DNA of 64,000 bases from contig NZ_KB731324.1 in the NCBI RefSeq assembly GCF_000353285.1, forward strand, positions 1,320,577 to 1,384,576. Reading direction: 5' to 3'. Shown here in pieces: positions 26,226-34,922 of this stretch (position 1 is its first letter; each line of letters opens with the position of its first letter). A model generated the notes under the pieces. That model was not told the origin of the DNA and searched no databases. It saw nothing but the letters and a program-made list of their open reading frames with translations. The position numbers were made by a program, and so were the translations under genes. Origin of the DNA: Leptolyngbya boryana PCC 6306. Its GTDB lineage: Bacteria > Cyanobacteriota > Cyanobacteriia > Leptolyngbyales > Leptolyngbyaceae.

Positions 26226-27401
26226 CTATTTAGCAATTGACCGAGGTGGCTGATCAAGTCTGATTGCTTGTTCAATTGCTAATTTCTCTCGTGCTCGATC
26301 GACAAATGGCTGAAGTTGCGCTTCGGTTTGTTGCGTCAAAATCTTCAGATCTGCGATCGTAATTCCTCGAATTAAGAGATCAACACACCAAGTTTGATAG
26401 GCTTGTTCGATCCCTGGTTCATTCGGAATTCCCTCAGTCCAATCAGCCCAACGTTGCAGAATATCAGCTTCGGTAATGGGCTGATTCTCACTCGCTAGAA
26501 ACATGGCAGGAAGCGCATCTTTACGAGTTTTGAGCCATTGAGTCAGCGGATTTTTCGTATGAGAACCGTAGCGTTTTTCTAATATCCATTGATTTAACGG
26601 AACTTGGCGCGTCGAAACTTGAATTTGCTTGACGTGGTAATCCGATCGCGTCAATTCAGTGAGTTCTCGCGCACTTAAGCCTGCACCGAATAAAACATAA
26701 GCGATCGCATAATCCTGAACACCTTGCTTTTTTGCGCGTTGCAAAATGAGATGAACCGTGTCCGCTGGCAAATCACGAACGTCTAAAGATTCAACCTGGG
26801 TCGGCTGAATCGCTCCTTGTAGAAATAAAGTTACAAGATTCGTTAAAAAATCGTCGCGACTCTGCCAAAGCTCGTGAAATTCGCTGGTGAATTCGATCAC
26901 TGCATAGCCTAACAGCATGCCATTTAGAAGACTTGCAAGACTTTCAGACGATAAATTAGGCTGCATTTGGCGGCGATGAATCACGCGATCGAAATATTCC
27001 GCCACATAGCGATTGGCTTGGGTCAGACCCCGCCCTAAAGCCTCTCGATTTTCGGTCGGGTATTGTCCCGCTTCACCCACCACTGATCGCACCATTTCTG
27101 GAACCTGCTCCAGCGCTTCCAAACAGGCGATCGCATATTCTTTCAGCGCTTGGTCGATATAATCAGCTTGATCTGCCCGTTCTACCAGCGTTTGACCGAG
27201 TTGAGTAAAAACCGCCGCTTCTTCGATCGCAGCCAGTAACAGCCCATGTTTGTTGCCAAAATGCCGAAACAGAGTCACTTCATTTACGTCGGCTAATTCA
27301 GCGATTTGTTTGGTAGTAGTGTCGGTAATACCGTTCGCCGTGAATAACTCTAAGGCGGCTTGGATGAGGCGTTCCCGGGTCGAGTTGCGTGGGGTAGGCA
27401 T
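26226..27401 (-). CDS. TetR-family regulator with C-terminal degenerate tyrosine-recombinase-like domain
   Basis: A 391-residue regulator, about twice the usual TetR length. Residues 8-55 form the helix-turn-helix (KQIAELADVNEVTLFRHF), and residues 60-200 look like a normal TetR ligand domain. Residues about 225-375 read like a phage integrase core (YAIAYVLFGAGLSARELTEL at 231-250, later VPLNQWI). The catalytic Arg of the GLR motif is Ser, and no HxLRH or terminal Tyr is visible, so recombination is unlikely. The gene is divergent from the desaturase gene and two palindromes lie between them. Confidence 0.85.
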   Translation of the reverse strand: MPTPRNSTRERLIQAALELFTANGITDTTTKQIAELADVNEVTLFRHFGNKHGLLLAAIEEAAVFTQLGQTLVERADQADYIDQALKEYAIACLEALEQVPEMVRSVVGEAGQYPTENREALGRGLTQANRYVAEYFDRVIHRRQMQPNLSSESLASLLNGMLLGYAVIEFTSEFHELWQSRDDFLTNLVTLFLQGAIQPTQVESLDVRDLPADTVHLILQRAKKQGVQDYAIAYVLFGAGLSARELTELTRSDYHVKQIQVSTRQVPLNQWILEKRYGSHTKNPLTQWLKTRKDALPAMFLASENQPITEADILQRWADWTEGIPNEPGIEQAYQTWCVDLLIRGITIADLKILTQQTEAQLQPFVDRAREKLAIEQAIRLDQPPRSIAK

Positions 27402-27418
27402 GTCTTTAGAAATAAATA

Positions 27419-27435
27419 TGCAAGTGGCACTTGCA
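27419..27435. promoter_or_regulatory. 17-bp palindromic operator 1
   Basis: TGCAAGTGGCACTTGCA is a perfect palindrome with an 8-bp half-site around a central G. It lies 18 bases upstream of the TetR ATG at 27401, so a bound dimer would block that gene's transcription. A close copy lies 46 bases away. Its size and symmetry fit a TetR dimer site, and autoregulation is inferred from position. Confidence 0.75.
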
Positions 27436-27464
27436 TTTAAATTCAGTCGTTGCTAGTCTAAAAA

Positions 27465-27481
27465 TGTAAGTGTTACTTGCA
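27465..27481. promoter_or_regulatory. 17-bp palindromic operator 2
   Basis: TGTAAGTGTTACTTGCA matches operator 1 at 14 of 17 positions and keeps the AAGTG / ACTTGCA arms, with two asymmetric changes. It is nearer to the desaturase gene (ATG 27585). The pair gives a shared consensus of TGYAAGTGKYACTTGCA. Confidence 0.68.
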
Positions 27482-27584
27482 ATTGCGTTTCTCAACTTTA
27501 ACGGATTTGTCGTAAGTTGGGTGATACGAATTCGGTCGTCCTCAATGTTGGTCGATCGAGAGTCAATGTTAGTAAGGGATTTTC

Positions 27585-28424
27585 ATGACTTCTAATTCTG
27601 TTCAAGTCAACTCTGAACCAGCCCTGAAATTGGAGTGGACGAACGTTTTTTTCTTTGGGGCATTTCATGCTCTAGCGCTGCTGGCTCCGTTCTGTTTTTC
27701 CTGGAAAGCGCTAGGCGTGATGCTCTTGTTGCATTGGTTGTTTGGCAGTATTGGGATTTGTTTGGGCTATCACCGATTGCTGACGCATCGGAGCTTACAA
27801 GTTCCCAAGCCTTTGGAATACGTGTTGACTATTATTGGAACCTTGGCAATGCAAGGCGGCCCAATCTTCTGGGTTGCGGGACATCGGATGCACCATTTGC
27901 ATACGGAAGATGTGGATAACGACCCGTATTCCGCACAACGCGGCTTCTGGTGGAGCCATATGCTCTGGGTGCTTTATCCCCGACAAAAGTTTTTTGATTA
28001 CAACTCCTACAGAAAGTTTGCCCCCGATCTCGACAAAGAGCCCTTATATCGCTGGCTCGATCGCACGCCCAATTTCTTGATGCTGCAAATCCCAGTGGTG
28101 CTGTTTCTCTACTGGTTGGGGGGATGGTCATTTGTGATTTATGGATTTGTGCTGCGGGCAGTCTTGCTGTGGCATAGCACTTGGTTCATTAATTCCGTAA
28201 CCCATGTGTTTGGGTACAAGACCTATGAGATTGAGGATAATTCGCGAAATCTCTGGTGGGCAGCGCTGCTGACCTATGGCGAAGGATGGCACAATAACCA
28301 CCACGCTCAGCCGAATGTCGCGAAAGCTGGACGGAAATGGTGGGAGATTGATATGACCTGGTGGGCGATTCGAGCGTTGCAATCGCTTGGTTTGGCTCGT
28401 CGCGTGATCATGCCACCGCATTGA
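27585..28424 (+). CDS. desC: delta-9 acyl-lipid/acyl-CoA desaturase (DesC type)
   Basis: A 279-residue membrane di-iron desaturase that introduces the first double bond into C18 acyl chains of membrane lipids. All three histidine boxes are present: HRLLTH at residues 63-68, HRMHH at 100-104, and HNNHHA around residue 236. Four hydrophobic segments flank them. The length and the boxes match cyanobacterial DesC. It is divergent from the TetR regulator, and the two palindromes upstream make repression by that regulator likely, presumably in response to a fatty acid-type ligand (inference). Confidence 0.92.
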   Translation: MTSNSVQVNSEPALKLEWTNVFFFGAFHALALLAPFCFSWKALGVMLLLHWLFGSIGICLGYHRLLTHRSLQVPKPLEYVLTIIGTLAMQGGPIFWVAGHRMHHLHTEDVDNDPYSAQRGFWWSHMLWVLYPRQKFFDYNSYRKFAPDLDKEPLYRWLDRTPNFLMLQIPVVLFLYWLGGWSFVIYGFVLRAVLLWHSTWFINSVTHVFGYKTYEIEDNSRNLWWAALLTYGEGWHNNHHAQPNVAKAGRKWWEIDMTWWAIRALQSLGLARRVIMPPH

Positions 28425-28651
28425 ATCTACTGAGCGTCAAAACGCGAATGTGGAGGTTTGAATCGACTTTTGCGATCGCGTTTTGATCCCGACTTATTAA
28501 TGCTTCTAAAACCTATCAGAATATTTAATAGCTATTTTTACCTAACAAACCTGGAAATTCGACGACTACAGAGGCAAAAATTGCCTTAAGATTATCGTAA
28601 CAATTAAGTTTGTGAAAACAGACCTTGCTGAGATAACCAGGAGAATTCGAT
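28425..28651 (+). promoter_or_regulatory. spacer upstream of fbaA
   Basis: A 227-base spacer with a HIP1-like GCGATCGCG at about 28474-28482. An AGGAG ribosome site lies before the ATG at 28652 (CCAGGAGAATTCGAT). No riboswitch or hairpin terminator for the desaturase gene is obvious. Confidence 0.4.
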
Positions 28652-29734
28652 ATGGCGCTTGTCCCGATGCGGCTGTTGCTGGATCACGCGGCTGAAAACG
28701 GTTACGGCATCCCTGCATTTAACGTCAACAACATGGAGCAGATCCAATCGATCATGTTTGCTGCCCATGAAACCGATAGCCCGGTCATTCTGCAAGCTTC
28801 GCGTGGTGCACGGAACTACGCTGGTGAAAATTTCCTCCGCCACTTGATTTTGGCGGCAGTTGAAACCTATCCTCATCTTCCGATCGCGATGCACCAAGAT
28901 CATGGAAATGAGCCTGCAACTTGCTACACGGCGCTGAAGAATAACTTCACCAGCGTCATGATGGACGGTTCTTTGGAAGCAGATGCGAAGACTCCTTCGA
29001 GCTATGAATACAACGTGGCTGTGACTTCGGAAGTGGTGAAGGTCGCTCATGCGATCGGCGCTTCGGTCGAAGGTGAGTTGGGCTGTCTCGGATCGCTCGA
29101 AACCGGAAAAGGTGAAGCGGAAGATGGTCACGGGTTTGAAGGTGAATTGGATCACTCGATGCTGTTGACCGATCCCGATGAAGCGGTTGACTTCGTTGAG
29201 CGGACTCAAGTAGACGCTTTGGCAGTTGCAATTGGAACCAGCCACGGTGCTTACAAGTTCACTCGCAAGCCGACGGGTGAAATCTTGGCAATCAGCCGGA
29301 TTGAAGAAATTCACCGTCGTTTGCCGAACACTCACTTGGTGATGCACGGATCTTCTTCGGTTCCTGAAGATTTGATCGCGTTGATCAACCAATATGGCGG
29401 TGCGATTCCTGAAACCTATGGTGTTCCTGTTGAAGAAATTCAAAAAGGCATCAAGTCGGGTGTTCGTAAAGTCAACATCGATACCGACAACCGTTTGGCA
29501 ATCACTGCTGCGGTTCGTGAAGCTTTGGCATCAAACGCGAAAGAGTTTGACCCCCGCCACTTCTTGAAACCGTCGATCAAGTACATGCAAAAAGTTTGTG
29601 CTGACCGTTACAACCAATTTGGTGCAGCAGGTCAAGCGAGCAAAATCAAACAGCAACCGATGGAATTGTTTGCTGTTAAATACAAGAAAGGCGAATTGAA
29701 TGCAGTAACGAACAAAACGGCTGCTGCGGTCTAA
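28652..29734 (+). CDS. fbaA: class II fructose-bisphosphate aldolase
   Basis: A 360-residue zinc-dependent aldolase of glycolysis and the Calvin-Benson cycle. The catalytic Asp and zinc ligand are in [13 protein letters not shown]. Later motifs are [34 protein letters not shown] and [12 protein letters not shown], as in the cyanobacterial/CbbA-type enzymes. An AGGAG site precedes the ATG. A strong terminator follows 24 bases after the stop, so the gene forms its own transcript. Confidence 0.97.
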   Translation: MALVPMRLLLDHAAENGYGIPAFNVNNMEQIQSIMFAAHETDSPVILQASRGARNYAGENFLRHLILAAVETYPHLPIAMHQDHGNEPATCYTALKNNFTSVMMDGSLEADAKTPSSYEYNVAVTSEVVKVAHAIGASVEGELGCLGSLETGKGEAEDGHGFEGELDHSMLLTDPDEAVDFVERTQVDALAVAIGTSHGAYKFTRKPTGEILAISRIEEIHRRLPNTHLVMHGSSSVPEDLIALINQYGGAIPETYGVPVEEIQKGIKSGVRKVNIDTDNRLAITAAVREALASNAKEFDPRHFLKPSIKYMQKVCADRYNQFGAAGQASKIKQQPMELFAVKYKKGELNAVTNKTAAAV

Positions 29735-29758
29735 TTCTTTTTCATGTGAATTGGGAGG

Positions 29759-29788
29759 GCTGGATGTCTAAGACATCCAGCTTTTTTT
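29759..29788 (+). terminator. rho-independent terminator of fbaA
   Basis: GCTGGATGTC (29759-29768) pairs with GACATCCAGC (29772-29781) around a TAA loop, a perfect 10-bp stem. Seven T residues follow (29782-29788). Confidence 0.94.
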
Positions 29789-29917
29789 ATGAAAATCTCT
29801 TATAAAAACGATTTTTTATTCTGTTTTCCTCGATCGAACGCATCAGAAATTTCAATCATATTCAACAAAAGACACAGATACCTGTAGACTTTTTGAGTTC
29901 GTTTCTTCTTTACCTGA

Positions 29918-30547
29918 ATGAGTCTGAATTTTCAAGCGAAGAGCTTTTTTACCCGATTTTGTTTGCCTGAGATTACGAGTATTCTTGTTTTTGCGATCGC
30001 ATCTCCACTTGTTACAAACTCGCCTGTTTATGCGGCAGATATTGTTGATTCATTTTCGACGTTCATCAGTTTAGAAATTAAACCTCAAACGCAGATTGCA
30101 CCAGAGGTTATGCTGATCCGCCAAGCAATTATTGGGCAGGAAAGTGGTGCAAATTTCCAAGCGGTTAATCGACATTCTGGTGCGTTGGGATATGCTCAAG
30201 TCATGCCAGAAAATTTGCCGCAATGGTCGAAAGAAGCGTTGGGCTTTTCTGTGTCAAGAAAAGACTTTTTGGCAAGCCCTGAATTGCAAATCGCGATCGT
30301 GGATTTTAAGCTAAATCAGTACTGGCAGAAGTCAATTGTGGCAAGTCGTGGAAATGTTGCGATCGCGATTCAACGTGTTGCCGCTTGGTGGTACAGCGGG
30401 AAACCGGAGAAATATACCTCAACTAAGACGCAATATTATGCGGGGCATCGATATCCGAGTATTGCAGCTTATAGCCAGTCGATTTTGCGACGATATCAGC
30501 TCATTTTGAATGCACAAAATCCATCGCAGCCGCAACGAGGCGTTTAA
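29918..30547 (+). CDS. lytic transglycosylase, SLT domain
   Basis: A 209-residue predicted exported muramidase-like enzyme. The N-terminal 40 residues contain a hydrophobic signal segment (ITSILVFAIASPLVTNSPVYA). The SLT core begins with the catalytic glutamate in IIGQESGANFQAVNRHSGALGYAQVMPENLP, noted here as IIGQESGANF and GALGYAQVMP, followed by helical repeats. Lytic transglycosylases cleave the glycan strands of peptidoglycan. It stands alone between fbaA and a DUF4870 gene. Confidence 0.88.
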   Translation: MSLNFQAKSFFTRFCLPEITSILVFAIASPLVTNSPVYAADIVDSFSTFISLEIKPQTQIAPEVMLIRQAIIGQESGANFQAVNRHSGALGYAQVMPENLPQWSKEALGFSVSRKDFLASPELQIAIVDFKLNQYWQKSIVASRGNVAIAIQRVAAWWYSGKPEKYTSTKTQYYAGHRYPSIAAYSQSILRRYQLILNAQNPSQPQRGV

Positions 30548-30732
30548 TCGGTCTGAAATCGATCGAGGATTTCGGCTAACCGTTCTCGTGAGAGTTCCGT
30601 TTAGTCTGAAATTAATATGCCTAAAGGAAAAGGCGGGAACCGTTAGAAGTGCGGTAAGCTTCACTACTACAGGCAAGATACAAAACGATAAGATCAACCT
30701 GTAAATCGAAAGCAATATAGGAGAAATCCAGG
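30548..30732 (+). other. spacer before DUF4870 gene
   Basis: A 185-base spacer. An AGGAGA ribosome site precedes the ATG at 30733. There is no recognisable terminator for the transglycosylase gene, so the two may be co-transcribed. A tiny frame reading MPKGKGGNR ends too early to be credible. Confidence 0.3.
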
Positions 30733-31107
30733 ATGCAAACCACTTTTAATCCCGATAAGCGCCGCTTGTTATCCTGCCTCAGTCACGGCTCAATTTTCTT
30801 TAGTACCACTCTGTTTTCGTTTGGTGTACCGTTTGCGATCAATTTGCTTTCAGATGATCCAGTGGTGAAAGCCAACGCAAAAGAATCGATGAATTTTCAC
30901 TTGAATGTTTGGTTCTGGGCGATCGTCATTGGTACACCGATCGCATTCCTCTCATTTATTACCTTCGGATTAGGTGGATTGCTGTTCTTTCCGGTGATTG
31001 CATTCGGATTCTTACTGCACTGGGGATTAACGATCGTGGCGTTGCTCCATTGCATTGCCAAGCCAGATGAAGCGTATCGCTACCCGTTTATTTTCCGATT
31101 GCTCTAA
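30733..31107 (+). CDS. DUF4870 family membrane protein
   Basis: A 124-residue protein with three hydrophobic segments (SIFFSTTLFSFGVPFAI, WFWAIVIGTPIAFLSFI and FFPVIAFGFLLHWGLTIVALL). It has the DUF4870 pattern of a short N-terminal LLSCLSHGS, then ANAKESMNFHLN and a C-terminal YRYPFIFRLL. The function is unknown. A bidirectional-looking terminator lies just after it. Confidence 0.88.
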   Translation: MQTTFNPDKRRLLSCLSHGSIFFSTTLFSFGVPFAINLLSDDPVVKANAKESMNFHLNVWFWAIVIGTPIAFLSFITFGLGGLLFFPVIAFGFLLHWGLTIVALLHCIAKPDEAYRYPFIFRLL

Positions 31108-31136
31108 GTTGCTGAAATCAGTTGCTCAAAGATGAG

Positions 31137-31169
31137 AACCGGAACAGGTTTAAGCCGTTCCGGTTTTTT
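31137..31169. terminator. terminator between convergent DUF4870 and ycf23 genes
   Basis: AACCGGAAC (31137-31145) pairs with GTTCCGGTT (31157-31165), a 9-bp stem with an 11-base loop, followed by a T-run on the plus strand. On the minus strand the stem is followed by an imperfect T-poor tract (TCTCATC), so it is chiefly a terminator for the plus-strand gene. Confidence 0.85.
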
Positions 31170-31173
31170 GTTT

Positions 31174-31908
31174 TTAAACGTTGACGGATGCGCGGGTCAG
31201 AGATTCGACTAACGAACGAACCACAGCGATCATTGCTAGTTCATCGTTGAGTTTGTGAATGGCACTGCCGACTCCGATTCCAGAAGCTCCAGCCGCGATC
31301 GCGAGAGGCGCAGTGACGCTAGAAAGACCCGATGCACAGAGAACGGGAACGCTTACGGCTCTAGAGATTTCGTAAGCCGCTGCCAAGGTTGGAGCAGCCT
31401 TCTCGATTAAGCCTAAGGCGCCCGCGTGTTCGGGACTCGAAGAAGTGCCGCCTTCGGTTTGGATCACGTCTGCGCCTGCTTTGACTAACTGTTCTGCCAG
31501 TTCAACTTGCTGGTCAAGCGGCAAGATGTGGGGAACCGTGACCGATAACATGATGTTCGGCAAGAGCGCGCGAGTCGCGTGAGTCAAGGCTAAAACTTCT
31601 TCAGCTTCAAAGCGGCGACCTTGAGCGTAGAAGCTATCGAAGTTACCGATTTCAATTAAATCTGCGCCTGCTTCGACTGCCATTGTGAAAGCTTCAGGTT
31701 CGACCGCAGAGACGCAGATTGGCAGATCGGTCAGTTGTTTTGCCATACGGATCAAGGTTGCATCGGCAGCGATATCAACGAAGGTCGCACCACCGAGATC
31801 GGCAGCTTTGATCACCGAGGCGACGTTATTGGCATCAAAGTTGTTTAAGCCACTGATGATTTTGAGTGCGTGGCGGTTGGTGAGCGCGGTTTGTAGCGTA
31901 GAAATCAT
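31174..31908 (-). CDS. ycf23: Ycf23/DUF561 TIM-barrel protein
   Basis: A 244-residue soluble protein of the Ycf23 family, conserved in cyanobacteria and in red-algal plastid genomes. It has a TIM-barrel-like pattern of repeated beta-alpha units (KIISGLNNFDAN, FVDIAADATLI, ICVSAVEPEAF, IQTEGGTSSSP, VLCASGLSSVTAPLAIAAGASGIGVGSAI noted as VLCASGLSS and GIGVGSAI). The enzymatic activity is unknown. It may use a flavin or phosphate at the GIGVGS end (inference). Its start is ATG at 31908. Confidence 0.92.
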   Translation of the reverse strand: MISTLQTALTNRHALKIISGLNNFDANNVASVIKAADLGGATFVDIAADATLIRMAKQLTDLPICVSAVEPEAFTMAVEAGADLIEIGNFDSFYAQGRRFEAEEVLALTHATRALLPNIMLSVTVPHILPLDQQVELAEQLVKAGADVIQTEGGTSSSPEHAGALGLIEKAAPTLAAAYEISRAVSVPVLCASGLSSVTAPLAIAAGASGIGVGSAIHKLNDELAMIAVVRSLVESLTRASVNV

Positions 31909-32014
31909 GTTGCTTCATTCGAGTAAATGAGTACAGAACATTGTGCCAGAGTTAGAGAAGGATTTTGGATTTTGAAAGTTTGAATTTTGGATTTGCAGAG
32001 GGAGAGATTGAAAG

Positions 32015-33205
32015 ATGCAGGATTCGATGCGGATGAGAGCGGTGCAGTCGCCAATTATTCCGATCGTAGGAGAGTTGATTCGGCAAACCCCCGGAACGAT
32101 TTCCTTAGGGCAAGGTGTCGTAAATTATCCGCCTCCTGGTCAGGCGATCGCACAAATTACAAATTTTCTCGCTGACCCTGCAAATCACAAGTATCAAGCG
32201 GTAGAAGGAATTCCAGAATTGAAATCCGCGATCGCTCAGAAGTTAACTACAGAAAATCGAATTGATTTAAGCGATCGCGAAATTGTCGTGACTGCTGGCA
32301 GCAATATGGCGTTTTTGAATGTGGTTTTGGCGATCGCCGATCCAGGAGATGAGATCATTTTGCAAACGCCGTTTTACTTTAATCATGAAATGGCGATCGA
32401 TCTGGCAAGCTGTCGAGCCGTTCTTGTACCGACGGATGACCATTATCAAATCCAACCTGATTTGATTCGGGCAGCAATGACGCAGCGAACGCGCGCAGTC
32501 GTGACGATTTCACCGAATAATCCGACTGGAGTAGTTTATCCTGAATCAGCCTTGCGAGAAGTGAATCAGATCTGTCGCCAACACAATTGCTTTCACATTA
32601 CAGATGAGGCTTACGAATATTTCACTTATGGGGTTGAACATTTTTCAGCAGGCAGCATTGCTGAAAGTGCTAACCATACAATTTCGCTCTTCAGTCTGTC
32701 GAAGGCTTATGGATTTGCGAGTTGGCGGATTGGGTATATGGTGATTCCGAAATTTTTGTTGGAATCCGTGCAAAAAATTCAGGATACGAATGTGATTTGT
32801 CCGGCGGTGGTGTCTCAGTTTGCAGCGGTGGGAGCATTGCAAGCGGGGAGAACGTATTGTCAGGAAAAGTTAAGCGCGATCGCCCAAGTCCGAGAAATTG
32901 TTTTGGCAAAATTAGAAACCATTCCGCATCTGTGTACTGTGCCAAAAGCAGAGGGAGCATTCTACTTTTTGCTGAAAGTGCAGACTGATTTAGATGCGAT
33001 GGAGTTAGTCCGGCAATTGATTCGAGATCATCAGGTCGCAGTCTTGCCAGGATTCACGTTTGGGCTGAAAGAGGGATGTTATCTCCGAGTTGGCTATGGA
33101 GCATTAGAGAAGGAAACCGCGATCGAAGGAATTCAACGATTGGTCACAGGCTTGCAAGCGATTTCCGCCTCTCAATCATCGATCGATGGTATGAAAAGTC
33201 CTTGA
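32015..33205 (+). CDS. PLP-dependent class I/II aminotransferase
   Basis: A 396-residue aminotransferase. The PLP-binding lysine is in FSLSKAYGFASWRIGYM, with the preceding aspartate/tyrosine motif in HITDEAYEYFTYG and the Asn/Pro motif SPNNPTGVV. The order matches aspartate-type fold I transaminases. The substrate cannot be fixed from sequence alone. A probable kinase-gene remnant starts directly after its stop. Confidence 0.92.
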   Translation: MQDSMRMRAVQSPIIPIVGELIRQTPGTISLGQGVVNYPPPGQAIAQITNFLADPANHKYQAVEGIPELKSAIAQKLTTENRIDLSDREIVVTAGSNMAFLNVVLAIADPGDEIILQTPFYFNHEMAIDLASCRAVLVPTDDHYQIQPDLIRAAMTQRTRAVVTISPNNPTGVVYPESALREVNQICRQHNCFHITDEAYEYFTYGVEHFSAGSIAESANHTISLFSLSKAYGFASWRIGYMVIPKFLLESVQKIQDTNVICPAVVSQFAAVGALQAGRTYCQEKLSAIAQVREIVLAKLETIPHLCTVPKAEGAFYFLLKVQTDLDAMELVRQLIRDHQVAVLPGFTFGLKEGCYLRVGYGALEKETAIEGIQRLVTGLQAISASQSSIDGMKSP

Positions 33206-33287
33206 GATGATGACCAGTCAATTTGGGATGAAAGTGACAAGCTCGATCGATATCGGTACATGCTTTCAAGTTCGGCTCCCTCACAAA
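33195..33287 (+). pseudogene. probable remnant of a histidine kinase ATPase domain end
   Basis: In the frame of 33207 the sequence reads VLEMMTSQFGMKVTSSIDIG then TCFQVRLPH. This matches the final strand of HATPase_c domains, where kinases end with a pattern like VES..G.GTxFxVxLP. The frame has a stop immediately upstream (33192-33194), no start that could give a kinase, and runs on into non-coding sequence past 33290. I read it as about 30 surviving residues of a lost kinase gene. A chance match is possible for so short a stretch. Confidence 0.4.
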
Positions 33288-33314
33288 AAAACTCTCCGGA
33301 TTGCTCTGGAGAGT
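33284..33314 (-). terminator. terminator of the SLH porin gene
   Basis: On the minus strand ACTCTCC (from 33314 to 33308) pairs with GGAGAGT (from 33297 to 33291), separated by AGAGCAATCC. It is followed by TTTTTTT (33290-33284). It lies 28 bases after the porin stop codon and overlaps the end of the kinase remnant. Confidence 0.85.
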
Positions 33315-33341
33315 CGAAGGTGTGAAGAAAAGAATAAAGAT

Positions 33342-34922
33342 CTAGAAAGAGAACGTCGTTCTGACGACTCCCACATATTGCGTATCATTGTTCCGATTAT
33401 GCTCAGGATTCAAGATCACAATTAAACCAGGTGTGATCGAAATCTTATCGGAGACTTGATAACGGTAAAGCGCTTCTAGATGCAGAGAAGTATCACGGTC
33501 TTCGCGAGTTGCGACATCATTACTCGTTGCTTTCGGTGGCATTCCCACAATGATGCCGCCTAAATTTCCTTTTTTGCCTAAGTCAGGAAATGCTAGAGCC
33601 ACTGACCAATTGAAAATGTCTGCATCTGCACCTCGGTTCACCCCAGCCTTTGCTTCTGCATTGGTCAATCCAACCCAACCAGAGATATTAAACTGTGGGC
33701 TGACTCGAAAACTTGCGATCGCGCCATAAGAATTTGTCAGCGTTGCCGTATTGCCGAAGGGTCTTTGAGCAAAGGCGCTGCCTGTACTACCAGTTGTATC
33801 TACAGCTGTCCCCGAGTAGTAAGCGCGCGCGTAGGTTAAACCAACACTCAAGTTTCTGCTAGGACTCAAGATCAACTGGGCTAGAGCGCTATGATTGCCA
33901 TCAAATAGTCCTGCTTTCTCTTCAGGAGAACTTGCATTTCGGGCACGATAAGCAAGCGAGAGCGTAGCGGTATTGCCAAATTTATGTTCTAAAGCAACAC
34001 CGGGTCCATCTACGGCTCGATAGATGGGACTATAACGACCGAACCGCGATAAAGCACCACTGCCATCACTTTGCAAAAATGGATTCAATGGATTCGCGAT
34101 ATTTTCCGAGCCATAAGCATTCGCGATCAGCCAAACCCGAGTGTTATCTCCCAACGGGAAACGGTAGTACAAGTCATCAACTCCAACCTGTCCGCTACTA
34201 TCTCCATCATAAGAAAGCCGCGTCATATTGGTTCCAGTCGCACTGCCGCTGAGAGGAATAACGTTGCGACCTTGTAATCTGACGCGCAGTTGATCTTTGC
34301 CTGTAAAGCTACTCTCAAAATTCAATCGTGCCCGATAAGAGAAGGTCGGATTATCGCTCAAAGCGCCGCCACCTGCTCTTTCATCCCCAAAAACACTCGC
34401 ACCTGAGAAGATGACTTCTCCACGGAGCTTTGTCGTCGTGGAGAATTGCTGTTTTTCTAATGTCGTGGTTCGAGCTTCAAGTGAATCCACTCGACCTCGT
34501 AAGGTAGCAAGTTCTGCAGCAAACTCTTCTTGTAGCTTTTGCAATGCTGCTAGATCTTCTTTTTTAACGAGGTCTGCTGTTGCTGCTGCGATTAACTCAT
34601 TGACACGATCGAGACAGGCATTTAATCCTGCTGCAAATTCATAGCGGGTTAGGGCGCGATTGCCGCGATAGGTTCGATCAGGATAGCCTGCGATACATCC
34701 GTATCGTTCTACTAGAGACTGAAGCGCCTGAAATGCCCAGTCAGTCGGACGCACATCGGATAATTGGGAAACGGAAGTAACCTGCTTTAATGTACTTTCT
34801 CCTAGTAAATTCTCATCTACTGATCGCACTTCGGAAGCAGCAGCCTCTCCTGTTTGCATTAAAAAAACAGACAGTGCCAAGCCTGAAAGCCCTGCCAAAC
34901 CTCGAACAATATTAGACATCAC
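33342..34922 (-). CDS. iron uptake porin: SLH domain plus OprB-type barrel
   Basis: A 526-residue outer-membrane porin of the type that dominates the cyanobacterial outer membrane. After a signal peptide (about 1-29) comes one SLH domain (about 50-110: DVRPTDWAFQALQSLVERYGCIAGYPDRT). A short coiled-coil follows (about 115-160: AALQKLQEEFAAELATL), then a beta-barrel of OprB type to the C-terminal phenylalanine. The SLH domain anchors such porins to pyruvylated peptidoglycan-linked polysaccharide. Homologues are associated with inorganic ion, including iron, permeation. It carries its own terminator. Confidence 0.93.
   Translation of the reverse strand: MMSNIVRGLAGLSGLALSVFLMQTGEAAASEVRSVDENLLGESTLKQVTSVSQLSDVRPTDWAFQALQSLVERYGCIAGYPDRTYRGNRALTRYEFAAGLNACLDRVNELIAAATADLVKKEDLAALQKLQEEFAAELATLRGRVDSLEARTTTLEKQQFSTTTKLRGEVIFSGASVFGDERAGGGALSDNPTFSYRARLNFESSFTGKDQLRVRLQGRNVIPLSGSATGTNMTRLSYDGDSSGQVGVDDLYYRFPLGDNTRVWLIANAYGSENIANPLNPFLQSDGSGALSRFGRYSPIYRAVDGPGVALEHKFGNTATLSLAYRARNASSPEEKAGLFDGNHSALAQLILSPSRNLSVGLTYARAYYSGTAVDTTGSTGSAFAQRPFGNTATLTNSYGAIASFRVSPQFNISGWVGLTNAEAKAGVNRGADADIFNWSVALAFPDLGKKGNLGGIIVGMPPKATSNDVATREDRDTSLHLEALYRYQVSDKISITPGLIVILNPEHNRNNDTQYVGVVRTTFSF

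Noticed and set aside
27528-27541. 14-base sequence AATTCGGTCGTCCT that reappears inverted near 35189.
   Set aside because: Several 14-base matches are expected by chance in a 64-kb window, and the surrounding sequences differ.
28604-29443. 279-residue minus-strand frame opposite the fbaA gene.
   Set aside because: It is an antisense shadow of a strongly conserved gene; the translation has no known motif and no ribosome site.
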